The position numbers were made by a program, and so were the translations under genes. This document shows, piece after piece, positions 19,315 through 29,217 of a stretch of DNA of 64,000 bases. The stretch is from NCBI GenBank assembly GCA_943789165.1, contig CALSTB010000003.1, positions 455,454 to 519,453 of the forward strand. Reading direction: 5' to 3'. Below the pieces are notes generated by a model. The model ran no database searches, had not been told where the DNA came from, and saw only the letters and a program-made list of their open reading frames with translations. Origin of the DNA: an uncultured Bacteroidia bacterium. GTDB taxonomy: Bacteria > Bacteroidota > Bacteroidia > NS11-12g > UBA9320. The first letter of the stretch is position 1, and the number at the start of each line of letters is the position of its first letter.

Positions 19315-20178
19315 ATGAAAAATCAATATAAATTTATCGCAATTGGTCTAATACTTGGCCTATCGGCATGTGAAAAAGTGGTTCAGTTAAATGTGCCAAA
19401 CGCCGATCCTCAGGTAGTTATTAATGGGACGTTGTCCAACCAACCTGAAAAGTGGCAGATAAACCTAAGTTTATCTCAGCCCTATTTTGATCAATCGGGG
19501 ATTGCGTTTGTAGATGACGCGAAAGTGTACATAGAAGACAACTTAGGCGTTATTGATACCTTGGAATACGACACTGATGGCAAGTACATCAGCAAAACAA
19601 TAAAGCAATGCGAAATAGGTAAAACATACACGTTACGTGTAGAACATGGTTCTCAAACCTATACGGCAGTTGAAAAGTGTTACTATCAAGATACTATCGA
19701 CTTTATCCAGTCCTACTATTTACCTGAACGTAACGGGTTTATTCCTGTAGGCTATTATGTTTTTGAAAAAGCCAATGAGTATGAGCCTGACGGGGATTAT
19801 TATGTTTGGAATATCTATAGAAACGGCATTCTTATGACGGATTCGATTGGTTACCTGTATGATTCAGATGAATTCAGAGAAACCGGGTTTTACAACATTT
19901 CAATTGATCCAAATGACCCATTAAAAGACATTGACCGCGGTGTATTTCCAAGGCCATTCCCATGGAGTTTTGAAAAGGGAGATAGCGTAACAGTAGAGCA
20001 ATTGAGGGTGAGTAAAGGGTATTATGATTTTCTGTCTGAGTTCGCTACGCAGCAACAAAGAAGTGGAACGCCTTTTGATCCACCACCACTCAACCCAACC
20101 TCAAACATTCAAGGTGGAGCTTACGGCTTTTTTAAAGTGGTTAACGTCTCGTCGAAATCAATAATCGTTACGGAGTAA
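19315..20178 (+). CDS. DUF4249 domain lipoprotein
   Basis: The 287-residue protein has a lipobox (LGLSAC) and the DUF4249 pattern: VVQLNVPNADPQVVINGTLS, then a beta-rich domain with ALVYIEDN-like and YTLRVEH segments, and a C-terminal YGFFKVVNVSS. DUF4249 proteins sit beside TonB receptors and probably act as their surface partner. It starts two bases after the receptor stop, and its 3' end overlaps the converging TlpA-like gene by 11 bases. Confidence 0.88.
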   Translation: MKNQYKFIAIGLILGLSACEKVVQLNVPNADPQVVINGTLSNQPEKWQINLSLSQPYFDQSGIAFVDDAKVYIEDNLGVIDTLEYDTDGKYISKTIKQCEIGKTYTLRVEHGSQTYTAVEKCYYQDTIDFIQSYYLPERNGFIPVGYYVFEKANEYEPDGDYYVWNIYRNGILMTDSIGYLYDSDEFRETGFYNISIDPNDPLKDIDRGVFPRPFPWSFEKGDSVTVEQLRVSKGYYDFLSEFATQQQRSGTPFDPPPLNPTSNIQGGAYGFFKVVNVSSKSIIVTE

Positions 20179-21407
20179 CGCCTGACATTTTCGCTAACAG
20201 TGTAATGTCATCCAACAATTCACTGGATTGCTTTTTGTAATATGGCCCTGTTCCTGGACCATAGAATCCCGTGTGAAATTTAAACACTTGTTTGTTAGGC
20301 ATCACAAATAGGAGTGTCGGATAAGACTTGATTTCTTTGAGCCAAGGGATTTCTTTGGTGGCTTCCAGTTTTTTCGCCATTCCAGCATACAACACTGGAT
20401 ATTCGATTCCCAAGCTTTCTTTTAACTTTAAAAGGGGCTTAACCGCGTCGTCATATGGCAACCGTTCAAAACTCAAAGCCACTACTTCCACACCTTTCTC
20501 TGCAATAAACGCTTTGTTCTCAACTAAAAAGGCAGATTCGTCCATGCAATTTGGACACCAACTTCCACTCAATTGAACCAACATGGGTTTGTTGAGATAC
20601 GTAGAATCGTCAATAGACACGACTTTGCCATTAAGATCTTTAAAAGAGAACGAAATGGGCTGAGTAGGATCAACCAGTTCTGTCATTTTATACGGGCTCA
20701 TTAGGGCCGCGCTGTCGTTTCGCCAAGCAATGAATTTTTCGCTGTAGTGTTTGCCGCTAAAAAACTCTCCATATAAGGTGTCGTTCTTTAAGTCGGCTTC
20801 AAACAAAAATGCGTGGGCTCCATCGAACGTTGAAAGTTTCAATTCATTCAAAGCAAAACCACCTTCCAAAAACCTGTAGTCGCCGGTTTCAGTGATAAAG
20901 GTTCCCTTCATGCTGTTTTGGTCAGTAGTGAACAATCCTATAGCCTTGTATTCCTCTGGGGTGTTTGGGCTAAACCTCACCTCCCATTTTCCATCGACGT
21001 TGGTTTCCAAGGGGCCGTCAAACTTGAATCGTTGTGTCAAGTTGTATTTGCCCGTTACAGTCATAACATACTCCTCCCTGGACTTATCTTGCCAAATACC
21101 TGAAACAAGGTTTCGATTAAATAACAAGGTTAGGGTTGAATTAAAATATGGGCTTTCGATAAAAACAGAATCATTTCGAAGCGTCACGTGATCATGTTGA
21201 ATTTTTTCGTCTCCATTCCATACAGCGGCTTTCACTTGATTGTTTATCTCAATAATTTCCAAAAAAAAACGGAATAGTTTTTTCATCAGAACCAATATTG
21301 AGTTCTAATTTCCATAAACCCTTAATATCAGAGTATTTCAATGGTTCTTTCTTGGTGCATGAGCAAATACACCAAGCAAATAAACATAGCAAAATCTTGT
21401 GATTCAT
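20168..21407 (-). pseudogene. TlpA-family thiol-disulfide oxidoreductase lipoprotein, split by a frameshift
   Basis: Two pieces make one gene. The N-terminal piece starts at ATG 21407 with a lipobox (AWCICSC) and runs to GNY-stop at 21249. The C-terminal piece is open from about 21295 to 20168 and carries the thioredoxin fold with WCPNC and a cis-proline region (SYPTLLF). They join if one base is removed from a run of nine identical bases at 21261-21269, giving about 412 residues (IPFFLEIIEINNQVK across the joint). TlpA-like proteins reduce disulfides in the periplasm. The shift may be an indel error, slippage or real inactivation. Confidence 0.8.
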
Positions 21408-21496
21408 GCTCCAAAAATATGGTATAATTTGCCCGCTGTTATTTAATGACGTCATATATCTGCACAAATCAATTTTTTTTCTGTTCTTTGAAATAC

Positions 21497-24355
21497 ATGT
21501 CACTTCTCTTTCGAAAGCTAAAACCGTTTATTGCCTGTTTCATATTGCTTCTTTCTACTGGAGCTGTTTGTCATGCTCAATCCCTTTCTGGGCTTGTATT
21601 AGATGAAAATAGTCACCCGCTGATTGCTGCTGACATCTTAGTTAAAGGTGCACAAAATGGCACCAGTACAGATGAAAACGGCAAGTTTGTACTAAACGTC
21701 CCAAGTCTTCCGGTTACACTCATTATTAGTTACCAAGGTTATGTAGATGAGCAAGTTGTCGTTTCTAGTGTTAGTCAGGCAACTAATATTCGTGTTCAGC
21801 TAACTCCTGACAAAGCTCAGTTGGGAACTACTGTAGTAAAGGTTGATCGGGTGAGTGAAAAACAAAAAGAAACACCACTTACAGTTGAATCCTTGGGGTT
21901 AAAAGCCATACAAGACGCGGCTTCCTCTTCCTTTTACGAAAGTTTAGGAAACCTGAAAGGCGTTGACGTTACAGCGGCAAGCTTAGGTTTTCGGGTAGTA
22001 AACACACGTGGATTTAATAGTACCAGTCCTGTAAGAAGCTTACAACTTATTGATGGTGTCGATAACCAGTCCCCAGGTCTGAATTTCGCCTTAGGTAATT
22101 TTTTAGGTGCCAACGACTTAGACCTAAAACGTGTTGATATTATTGCTGGTGCCAGTAGCGCATTTTATGGCCCTAACGCCTTCAATGGTGTTATTAGTAT
22201 GACCACCAAGGATCCTTTTGATTACCCTGGGTTGTCTGTAGAGCTTAAAGGCGGTGAACGAAATCTCGGCCAAGTGGCATTCCGTTGGGCAGATGTGCTT
22301 AAAGGAAATCGATTTGCCTATAAAGTGGGTGTATTCTATATGCAAGCGAATGATTGGGAAGCCAACAATTATGACCCAACCATCGATAGCAAATACGATG
22401 CATCAAACCCAGGTGGGTATGATGCGGTAAACGTGTATGGAGACGAAAGCTTTGAGCCCAACAATGATTACACTTCCTCATCTAGTAAATTTAGTAATCC
22501 TGGTTTGGGTTATTTCTACCGTACTGGCTATAGAGAAACGTCTTTGGTTGATTACAGCACAGACAACTTGAAGTTAAATGCATCATTGCATTATCGATTA
22601 AGAGATTCTTCTGTGTTGATTTATGCATTCAATTTTGGTGGCGGCTCGACCGTTTATCAGGGAGATAATAGATATCGCCTAGACAATATTAAATTTTGGC
22701 AAAACCGTCTAGAATATCGCAAAGACGACAATTTCTTCGTTCGTGTTTACTCGACCTCTGAGGATGCTGGAGATACGTATGACATCGTTTCAACTGCATT
22801 TAAATTAAACGCGTTAAGCAAAGACAACTCCAGTTGGAATACCGCTTATAAAACCAATTGGCGAATCCTTCGCTTTAAAAACCAAGTTGAAGGACTGCCA
22901 GATTATCCTCGTTTTGATCAGGACAAACACGGCACGTTTGATAATTGGGCCAACAATTTCCTAGACCCGTATTTATTGGATTATCAAGACTCACTGTTTA
23001 AGTGGCACGCTCAAAACCGCGGATATGTTGACGCAGCGTCTGGTGGTGGTAGTCTCCCCCGTTTTGAGGAGGGCACCCGTCCTTTTGATAGTGTTTTTAC
23101 CGATGTTACTACAAGGTTGTTTACTGATAATGGAACCCGTTTTTACGACCGTTCTTCGTTATATCACGTACACACAGAAAAGAAGATTGAAAAGACCTAT
23201 GGGGAAATTACATTAGGGGGCAATGGCCGTCTTTATGCACCTGACTCTCGAGGAACCATATTAAACGACACAGGATCCACGACCATAAGAAACGTTGAAT
23301 ATGGTGTGTATGCCGGAATCCGAAAGAAAAGTACGGATGACAAAATGATCATGAACCTTACGGCCAGAATGGATAAGAATCAGAATTTTGAATTTCTCTT
23401 TTCGCCAGCTGCCAGTTTTATATATCTACCAAGTAAAAAACACACGTATCGAGCGTCATTTTCTTCAGCCATTCGGAACCCAACGTTAGCAGACCAATAT
23501 CTTTTCTATGATGTTGGACGTGCTACTTTAATCGGAAACCTAAATGGCTATGACTCGCTGATCACACTCTCGTCTTTTGACGATTACCGAAACAACGGTT
23601 TGTCCCCTGAAAGCATTGTGTATTTTGATGTGGCCCCCATACGACCAGAGAAGGCTAAAACCATTGAGGTGGGTTATAAAGGGTCGTTACTAGATAACTC
23701 TTTATTTGTTGATTTGGGATATTACTATACGCTGTACACGGATTTCATAGGTTACAACATTGGGTTAGACGCAACTTTCGATCCTGCAACTAGTTTTCCA
23801 ATCGGCGGAGTTGAAGTGTACCGGGTTGCAGCCAACGCAAAGGGCAACGTTACGACTCAGGGAGCAAGCATAGGCTTAAATTGCTATTTTAAGAATTATG
23901 CGTTGGGTGGTAACTACTCGTGGAATGTATTGAACAAAAAAGGTACTGACGATCCGATCATACCCGCATTTAACACACCAGAACACAAGTTTAACATTTC
24001 GTTTAATGGCCGTAAGTTGAAGCTCATTAAAAGACTTGGCAACAACTTTGGTTTTGGCATAAACTATAAGTGGATTGACGGCTTCGTGTTCGAAGGATCA
24101 CCTCAATTTACTGGATTTGTTCCGTCGTACGATATGGTAGATGCACAGGTGAATTACGAATGGAAAGACAAACACACCACATTTAAGCTAGGAGCTTCTA
24201 ATATTCTTGGCATTGTCCCTTTATTTGATGGGGCTGATTCGAATAAAAGAAGAACCGTATTTAACAATACGAACTACCAAGTGTATGGTGGTCCTTTCGT
24301 TGGAAGGTTGGCTTATTTCTCCATACTTGTCGATATTGAAAAATCAAATAAATAA
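21497..24355 (+). CDS. TonB-dependent receptor
   Basis: From ATG 21497 the protein is 952 residues. It has a signal (FIACFILLLSTGAVCHAQS) and a carboxypeptidase-like domain (LSGLVLDENSHPLIAADILV). The plug contains RVVNTRGFNSTSPVRSLQLIDGVDNQSP-type text, and a long beta-barrel ends YFSILVDIEKSNK. The in-frame ATG at 21446 would place 17 non-signal residues ahead and is rejected. The next gene downstream encodes a T9SS-secreted protein. No ligand can be named. Confidence 0.92.
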   Translation: MSLLFRKLKPFIACFILLLSTGAVCHAQSLSGLVLDENSHPLIAADILVKGAQNGTSTDENGKFVLNVPSLPVTLIISYQGYVDEQVVVSSVSQATNIRVQLTPDKAQLGTTVVKVDRVSEKQKETPLTVESLGLKAIQDAASSSFYESLGNLKGVDVTAASLGFRVVNTRGFNSTSPVRSLQLIDGVDNQSPGLNFALGNFLGANDLDLKRVDIIAGASSAFYGPNAFNGVISMTTKDPFDYPGLSVELKGGERNLGQVAFRWADVLKGNRFAYKVGVFYMQANDWEANNYDPTIDSKYDASNPGGYDAVNVYGDESFEPNNDYTSSSSKFSNPGLGYFYRTGYRETSLVDYSTDNLKLNASLHYRLRDSSVLIYAFNFGGGSTVYQGDNRYRLDNIKFWQNRLEYRKDDNFFVRVYSTSEDAGDTYDIVSTAFKLNALSKDNSSWNTAYKTNWRILRFKNQVEGLPDYPRFDQDKHGTFDNWANNFLDPYLLDYQDSLFKWHAQNRGYVDAASGGGSLPRFEEGTRPFDSVFTDVTTRLFTDNGTRFYDRSSLYHVHTEKKIEKTYGEITLGGNGRLYAPDSRGTILNDTGSTTIRNVEYGVYAGIRKKSTDDKMIMNLTARMDKNQNFEFLFSPAASFIYLPSKKHTYRASFSSAIRNPTLADQYLFYDVGRATLIGNLNGYDSLITLSSFDDYRNNGLSPESIVYFDVAPIRPEKAKTIEVGYKGSLLDNSLFVDLGYYYTLYTDFIGYNIGLDATFDPATSFPIGGVEVYRVAANAKGNVTTQGASIGLNCYFKNYALGGNYSWNVLNKKGTDDPIIPAFNTPEHKFNISFNGRKLKLIKRLGNNFGFGINYKWIDGFVFEGSPQFTGFVPSYDMVDAQVNYEWKDKHTTFKLGASNILGIVPLFDGADSNKRRTVFNNTNYQVYGGPFVGRLAYFSILVDIEKSNK

Positions 24356-24385
24356 ATGAAAAACCCTAAACTGCTGGGATTTACT

Positions 24386-24393
24386 TAAATTTG
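24386..24393 (+). promoter_or_regulatory. Candidate -7 promoter box
   Basis: TAAATTTG fits the TAnnTTTG -7 consensus of Bacteroidota and sits 27 bases before the ATG at 24420. The -33 element is not obvious. Confidence 0.4.
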
Positions 24394-24419
24394 AGTCTAT
24401 AATATAAATAATATACAAA

Positions 24420-26132
24420 ATGAAACGAGTTTACGCTTATCTATTAGTTGCGGGCTTTATGTTATCAAGCTTGGAACTTTTCGCACAAAAAAGGTATATA
24501 GACGAGGTCTATACGGATGCTGACATTGAAGTAACGACAGACGTTACATATGCTACAAACATTGACTTCTTGCGGTCGTCAAGACTTTCTTCCGCATCTC
24601 AACAACAAGTAGGAATGGAATTGACCTCAATTAAAACCGCTCTTGCGATGGGTCAACCAATACCTGCCACACATAAGAACTTAGCAGATACCACTTCTGT
24701 GATTAAGGTTCAAGACATTAAAATGGATATATATGCACCTAAGGCTTCCGCAGACACAACTAAGGCGCGCCCTGTCATTATCTATCTTCATACAGGAAAC
24801 TTTTTACCTTCTCCTTTAAACGGAAGTCCAGTTGGTACAACTAAGGACAGTTCTGCTATTGTCCTGTGTCGTGGTTGGGCAAAGCGTGGTTACGTAGCTA
24901 TTTCGGCTGATTACCGTTTAGGCTGGAACCCGTTGGCATCTGGTCCTACAGGTGAATACGAAAGAAGAGGTACTTTGCTTAACGCTGTTTATAGATCTAT
25001 TCAAGACGTCAAGCAATGTGTGTCTGGTCTTAGAGTAGACGCTGCTGCGGGAAATACCTATGCGATTGACGCTGAAAAAATTGTACTTTATGGAGAAGGA
25101 ACAGGAGCTTATATTGCTTTAGCATACAACTCTTTAGATAAATACAAAGAAATTAGCTTGCCTCAATTCTTAAACCCGCTTACCCAAAAGTCATTTGTTG
25201 ACACAACACTAGTTGGTAGAATTGATGGTTCTGGTATCCCACAATCATTAACTTTATATGGACCTCCAAGAGCGAGTATGGAAATTGCTGCCGTAGTTGC
25301 TGCTGGTGGTGCATTAGCCGACACTTCTTGGTTAGAAGCAGGTGACAAGCCTATCATCGCATTTCAATGTATTAGAGACCCATTTGCACCATTTAATGAT
25401 GGTACTGTAATTGTGCCTACTACTCAAGAAGATGTTGTTGATGTTACAGGTGCGAACGCATATATGCTTAAGGCTAATGCGTTGGGATTGAACGATGCGT
25501 TTAAAGACATGCCAAATGACGCATTTACTACTGTAGCTCGTAACAAATACGGTAAAACTTTTGATTATATTTTCCCTTCTCCGTTAGACAAAATGACGGT
25601 AAACAATAACCTTGAAGGTTTATTTGCAGTTGACTTAGAAGCTGGTGCAAGTCTATTCCAAAATCAAGCTGGTCCATGGCAATGGTGGGATCCAACTTCG
25701 GCTGCAGCCACAACTATCGTGAAAGCTCCAAACGTAACTGCTCACATGGCTTCATTACAATCAAACCCAGACATGTCTCCAGCAAAAGGTCGCGCATACG
25801 TTGACACCATTCAAGGATATTTGTGTCCACGTATGGCTGTAACTCATGGTTATTACACAACTGCAGAATTGTCTGCACCATCGTTAAAAGAGTTAAACGG
25901 TACAACATACCCTAACCCAACAAACGGTGTAGTTTATATTAACATGAACGACAAAACAAACATCAAGTCGATTTCTGTTACAGACATTAGCGGAAAAGTT
26001 GTTTTAAGCAAATTGGACTTAAATACAAGTTTCACGTCTCTTGATTTGTCAAGCTTAAAAGACGGATATTATTTCTTACAGTTAGATACCGATTTGGGTG
26101 TTGCCACTCAAAAAGTAGTATTGACTAGATAA
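24420..26132 (+). CDS. Secreted esterase-fold (alpha/beta hydrolase) protein with T9SS type A sorting domain, probable loss of catalytic serine
   Basis: The 570-residue protein has a signal peptide (LVAGFMLSSLELFAQ) and then a carboxylesterase-like fold: DIYAPKA, PVIIYLHTGNFLPS, WAKRGYVAISADYRLGWNP and VKQCVSGLRVDA. The nucleophile elbow reads LYGEGTGAYIAL where active enzymes have G-x-S-x-G, so a glycine occupies the serine position. A type A sorting domain begins TYPNPTNGVVYINM and ends QKVVLTR. It may bind a ligand without hydrolysing it, or use a displaced residue. A terminator hairpin follows. Confidence 0.82.
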   Translation: MKRVYAYLLVAGFMLSSLELFAQKRYIDEVYTDADIEVTTDVTYATNIDFLRSSRLSSASQQQVGMELTSIKTALAMGQPIPATHKNLADTTSVIKVQDIKMDIYAPKASADTTKARPVIIYLHTGNFLPSPLNGSPVGTTKDSSAIVLCRGWAKRGYVAISADYRLGWNPLASGPTGEYERRGTLLNAVYRSIQDVKQCVSGLRVDAAAGNTYAIDAEKIVLYGEGTGAYIALAYNSLDKYKEISLPQFLNPLTQKSFVDTTLVGRIDGSGIPQSLTLYGPPRASMEIAAVVAAGGALADTSWLEAGDKPIIAFQCIRDPFAPFNDGTVIVPTTQEDVVDVTGANAYMLKANALGLNDAFKDMPNDAFTTVARNKYGKTFDYIFPSPLDKMTVNNNLEGLFAVDLEAGASLFQNQAGPWQWWDPTSAAATTIVKAPNVTAHMASLQSNPDMSPAKGRAYVDTIQGYLCPRMAVTHGYYTTAELSAPSLKELNGTTYPNPTNGVVYINMNDKTNIKSISVTDISGKVVLSKLDLNTSFTSLDLSSLKDGYYFLQLDTDLGVATQKVVLTR

Positions 26133-26150
26133 CAAAAACCTTTATCAACA

Positions 26151-26181
26151 AAAAAGGCTCCGAAATCGGAGCCTTTTTTTA
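26151..26181. terminator. Bidirectional rho-independent terminator
   Basis: AGGCTCCGA at 26155-26163 pairs with TCGGAGCCT at 26166-26174 and is flanked by A and T runs on both sides. It lies between the converging esterase-fold gene and the acyl-CoA dehydrogenase gene and could stop transcription from both. Confidence 0.85.
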
Positions 26182-26195
26182 TGCGCTAACATTCG

Positions 26196-27338
26196 TTAGT
26201 CTCTAAGAATATCTCTTGAAATTACCACACGTTGAATCTCTGAAGTTCCTTCATAAATCTGTGTGATTTTTGCATCCCTCATTAAACGTTCTACGTGGTA
26301 TTCTTTAACAAAGCCATATCCACCGTGAACCTGAACTGCCTCGACAGTGGTTTTCATAGCGGTTTCGGAGGCTACTAGCTTTGCCATACTGCTCGCTCGT
26401 GCGTAGTCTTTGCCATTATCTTTCAACCAAGCGGCCTTTAAACAAAGCAAGCGTGCCATTTCAATCTCCGTAGCCATGTCGGCTAGTTTGAATGCAATCG
26501 CCTGGTGGTTCATTATTTCAGTACCAAAAGCTTTTCTTTCTTTCGAATAGGCAACAGATCTTTCATATGCTCCTGAAGCGATCCCTAGGGCTTGTGCAGC
26601 AATACCAATCCTTCCGCCAGATAACACCTTCATTGCGAACTTGAAACCAAAACCATCAGCTCCAATGCGATTTCCTTTAGGCACTTTAACATCTTGGAAC
26701 ATCAATGAATGTGTATCCGACCCTCTAATACCCAATTTGTCTTCTTTCTTTCCTACCACAAAGCCGTCCATGTCTTTTGTTACAATTAAGGCGTTTATCC
26801 CTCTATGACCTTTTTCAACGTCGGTTTGGGCTATCACCAAAAAGGTATCCGCTGTACCACCATTCGTGATCCAATTTTTTGTTCCGTTTAGAAGGTAATG
26901 GTCTCCCATATCTATTGCAGTTGTTTTTTGTGATGTTGCATCACTACCTGCTTCAGGTTCTGACAAACAAAAACCACCATGAATTTTACCTTGAGCAAGA
27001 GGTACAAGAAATTTTTGTTTTTGCTCTTCCGTTCCGTACTCTTCTAAGCCCCAACAAACAAGACTGTTATTGACAGACATCACAACAGAAGCGGACGCAT
27101 CTATTTTTGATATTTCTTCCATCGCTAGAACGTATGAAACTGCATCCATACCTGCCCCACCGTATTTCGGATCTACCATTAATCCCAAAAAGCCCAACTC
27201 ACCCATTTTGCGGATTTGCTCCATTGGGAATCGTTGCTCGTTATCTCTCTCAATAACACCTGGTAGTAATTCCGTTTCTGCAAAATCCCTTGCAGCCTGT
27301 TGAATCATTAGGTGCTCTTCCGTAAATTCAAAATTCAT
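26196..27338 (-). CDS. Acyl-CoA dehydrogenase
   Basis: The 380-residue FAD enzyme has the family motifs FCLSEPEAGSDA and TKNWITNGG in the middle domain, RIGIAAQALGIA, and the C-terminal active-site region QIYEGTSEIQRVVISR with the catalytic Glu in YEGT. The length and motifs are those of short/medium-chain acyl-CoA dehydrogenases (beta-oxidation or branched-chain amino acid breakdown). Chain-length preference cannot be read reliably. It is a single-gene unit, divergent from the LD-carboxypeptidase gene. Confidence 0.94.
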   Translation of the reverse strand: MNFEFTEEHLMIQQAARDFAETELLPGVIERDNEQRFPMEQIRKMGELGFLGLMVDPKYGGAGMDAVSYVLAMEEISKIDASASVVMSVNNSLVCWGLEEYGTEEQKQKFLVPLAQGKIHGGFCLSEPEAGSDATSQKTTAIDMGDHYLLNGTKNWITNGGTADTFLVIAQTDVEKGHRGINALIVTKDMDGFVVGKKEDKLGIRGSDTHSLMFQDVKVPKGNRIGADGFGFKFAMKVLSGGRIGIAAQALGIASGAYERSVAYSKERKAFGTEIMNHQAIAFKLADMATEIEMARLLCLKAAWLKDNGKDYARASSMAKLVASETAMKTTVEAVQVHGGYGFVKEYHVERLMRDAKITQIYEGTSEIQRVVISRDILRD

Positions 27339-27422
27339 TCGTCTTTCCTTTAATAAACTGGTGCGAATTTACGGTTAAATCCGCTTTTTGTGAACTCCAG
27401 TATATTCGGTTTCTTTGTCTGA

Positions 27423-28325
27423 ATGAAAAAACCCAACGTACTTAAGAAAGGCTCCGTAGTTCGTATCATTTCAACGGCTAGAAAGATTACTCCTTCTGAG
27501 GTTGCACCATCGATTAAAATGCTGACTAGTTGGGGGTTAAAGGTTGAGTTGGGTCGGAATTTGTATTCCACACACAACCAGTTCGCTGGTACAACGTCAC
27601 AACGACTTCAAGACCTGCAAAGTGCTTTAGATGACGACCGCGTTGAAATGGTTTGGTGCTCGCGTGGAGGATATGGCACCACCATGTTACTCGACGACAT
27701 TGATTTTGACGGTTTTGTAAAACACCCTAAGTGGGTGGTTGGGTATAGTGACGTTACCAGTTTATTGTGTCACATAACTGAAAACCTTAAGATCACTACG
27801 GTCCATGCCACTATGCCAATAAATGTGAATGAAGGCTTAAATGAAGCCAGTATTAGAAGTGTTGGGTCACTCAAAGATTGGCTATTTGGTCGTTCTTTAA
27901 ATTATTCGCTCAAACCACACAAACTATCTAAAACCGGTGATGCCAATGGCCAAATTATTGGCGGGAACCTGTCAATATTATACAGTCTTCTTGGGTCTAA
28001 CTCGAGTCCGAATACAGACGGTCGGATTTTGTTCATAGAGGACTTAGATGAATATCTGTATCACATGGATCGAATGATGGTTAACATGAAGCGCAATGGT
28101 TTGCTTAGTGGTCTTAGCGCCTTGTTAGTGGGCGGCATGACAGACATGAACGACAACGCAGTACCTTATGGCAAAACCGCTGAAGAAATTGTTTTGGACC
28201 ACGTTAAAGATTTCAACTACCCAGTCTACTTTGGGGTAGAAGCTGGCCATATGTCGCCTAACCTGGCTTTGCCATTTGGCGTTCATGCCGAAATCAAAGA
28301 CAATCAAATAAGCATTAATCAATAA
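27423..28325 (+). CDS. LD-carboxypeptidase (peptidase S66, murein tetrapeptide carboxypeptidase)
   Basis: The 300-residue cytosolic enzyme removes the terminal D-Ala from recycled murein tetrapeptides. The S66 pattern is complete: WCSRGGYGTTMLLDDID near residue 78, GYSDVTSLL with the likely nucleophile Ser109, GGNLSILYSLLGS, LFIEDLDEYLYHMDRM, and the His in VEAGHMSPNLALPFG. No signal peptide is seen, which suits cytosolic recycling. It converges on xerD with a 4-base gap. Confidence 0.92.
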   Translation: MKKPNVLKKGSVVRIISTARKITPSEVAPSIKMLTSWGLKVELGRNLYSTHNQFAGTTSQRLQDLQSALDDDRVEMVWCSRGGYGTTMLLDDIDFDGFVKHPKWVVGYSDVTSLLCHITENLKITTVHATMPINVNEGLNEASIRSVGSLKDWLFGRSLNYSLKPHKLSKTGDANGQIIGGNLSILYSLLGSNSSPNTDGRILFIEDLDEYLYHMDRMMVNMKRNGLLSGLSALLVGGMTDMNDNAVPYGKTAEEIVLDHVKDFNYPVYFGVEAGHMSPNLALPFGVHAEIKDNQISINQ

Positions 28326-28329
28326 CCCA

Positions 28330-29217
28330 TTAATTTCTAGGGTGAAACTCTTGAATGACGTCTTTTAAATACGTCCTGTCAAGGTGGGTATATATCTCCG
28401 TTGTGGTTATGGATTTGTGTCCCAACATTTGCTGGACAGCCCTTAAATCTGCGCCAGCCTCAACCAACGTTGTGGCGAAGGAGTGTCGAAAGGTGTGTGG
28501 ACTTATGCTTTTAGTTATACCTACTTCCAATGCCAACTGTTTGATTCTTTTGAAAACGTAAACTCGTGATATTTGTCCTCCACGCAAGTTGGTAAATAAT
28601 GTCGAATCGTTTCCTGGCGTATTGTGCTGTTGTTTTCGATAATGGTTTAGATATAAACCAATGTGGTGTAATGCCGTTTTACCTACCGGAACAATGCGTT
28701 GCTTATTGCCTTTTCCCGTCACAACAATTAGGTCTTCTTCAAACAATACGTCATTAATCTTTAGGTTCGTTAGTTCAGAAACTCGGAGTCCGGAACTATA
28801 CAGCAATTCCAGAATCGCTCGATCTCGTTGACCACTGGCCTTCGATAAGTCGATCGCGTTTAACATGAGGTCAATTTCAGTGTTCTCTAAAACCTCGGGA
28901 AGTTTGCGGCTAAGTTTTGGGGTTTCAATTAGTTCGGCAGGGTTTTGATCAATTACATTGTCAAGCATCAGAAATGTGTAGTACGCTTTAATTCCTGAAA
29001 TAATTCGGGCTTGTGTTCTTTCTGCTAATCCCAATTCGTTGAGCCACTTTAAGAAGCCTAGTAATTGCTGGAAACTCAGTTTAGTTGTTCCAACATCTAG
29101 TTCTTGGGCGTAGCTCTCTAGTTTGCCTACATCCGCCAGATATGCCTCAACAGAGTTGGCCGACAATGACAGCTCCAGCTTTAAATACTGTTTAAAACCT
29201 TTCCTTAGTGGCGTCAT
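28330..29217 (-). CDS. xerD: Tyrosine recombinase XerC/XerD family
   Basis: The 295-residue recombinase has an N-terminal SAM-like core-binding domain (LKLELSLSANSVEAYLADV) and a catalytic domain with Arg in YSSGLRVSEL, HxxR in SPHTFRHSFATTL, His in MLGHKSITTTE and the nucleophile Tyr in IYTHLD. Xer proteins resolve chromosome dimers at dif. The start ATG at 29217 overlaps the TAA of the upstream lipoprotein gene (TAATG), so it ends a four-gene unit with rluB and two lipoproteins. The upstream ATG at 29241 is less likely. Confidence 0.92.
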   Translation of the reverse strand: MTPLRKGFKQYLKLELSLSANSVEAYLADVGKLESYAQELDVGTTKLSFQQLLGFLKWLNELGLAERTQARIISGIKAYYTFLMLDNVIDQNPAELIETPKLSRKLPEVLENTEIDLMLNAIDLSKASGQRDRAILELLYSSGLRVSELTNLKINDVLFEEDLIVVTGKGNKQRIVPVGKTALHHIGLYLNHYRKQQHNTPGNDSTLFTNLRGGQISRVYVFKRIKQLALEVGITKSISPHTFRHSFATTLVEAGADLRAVQQMLGHKSITTTEIYTHLDRTYLKDVIQEFHPRN

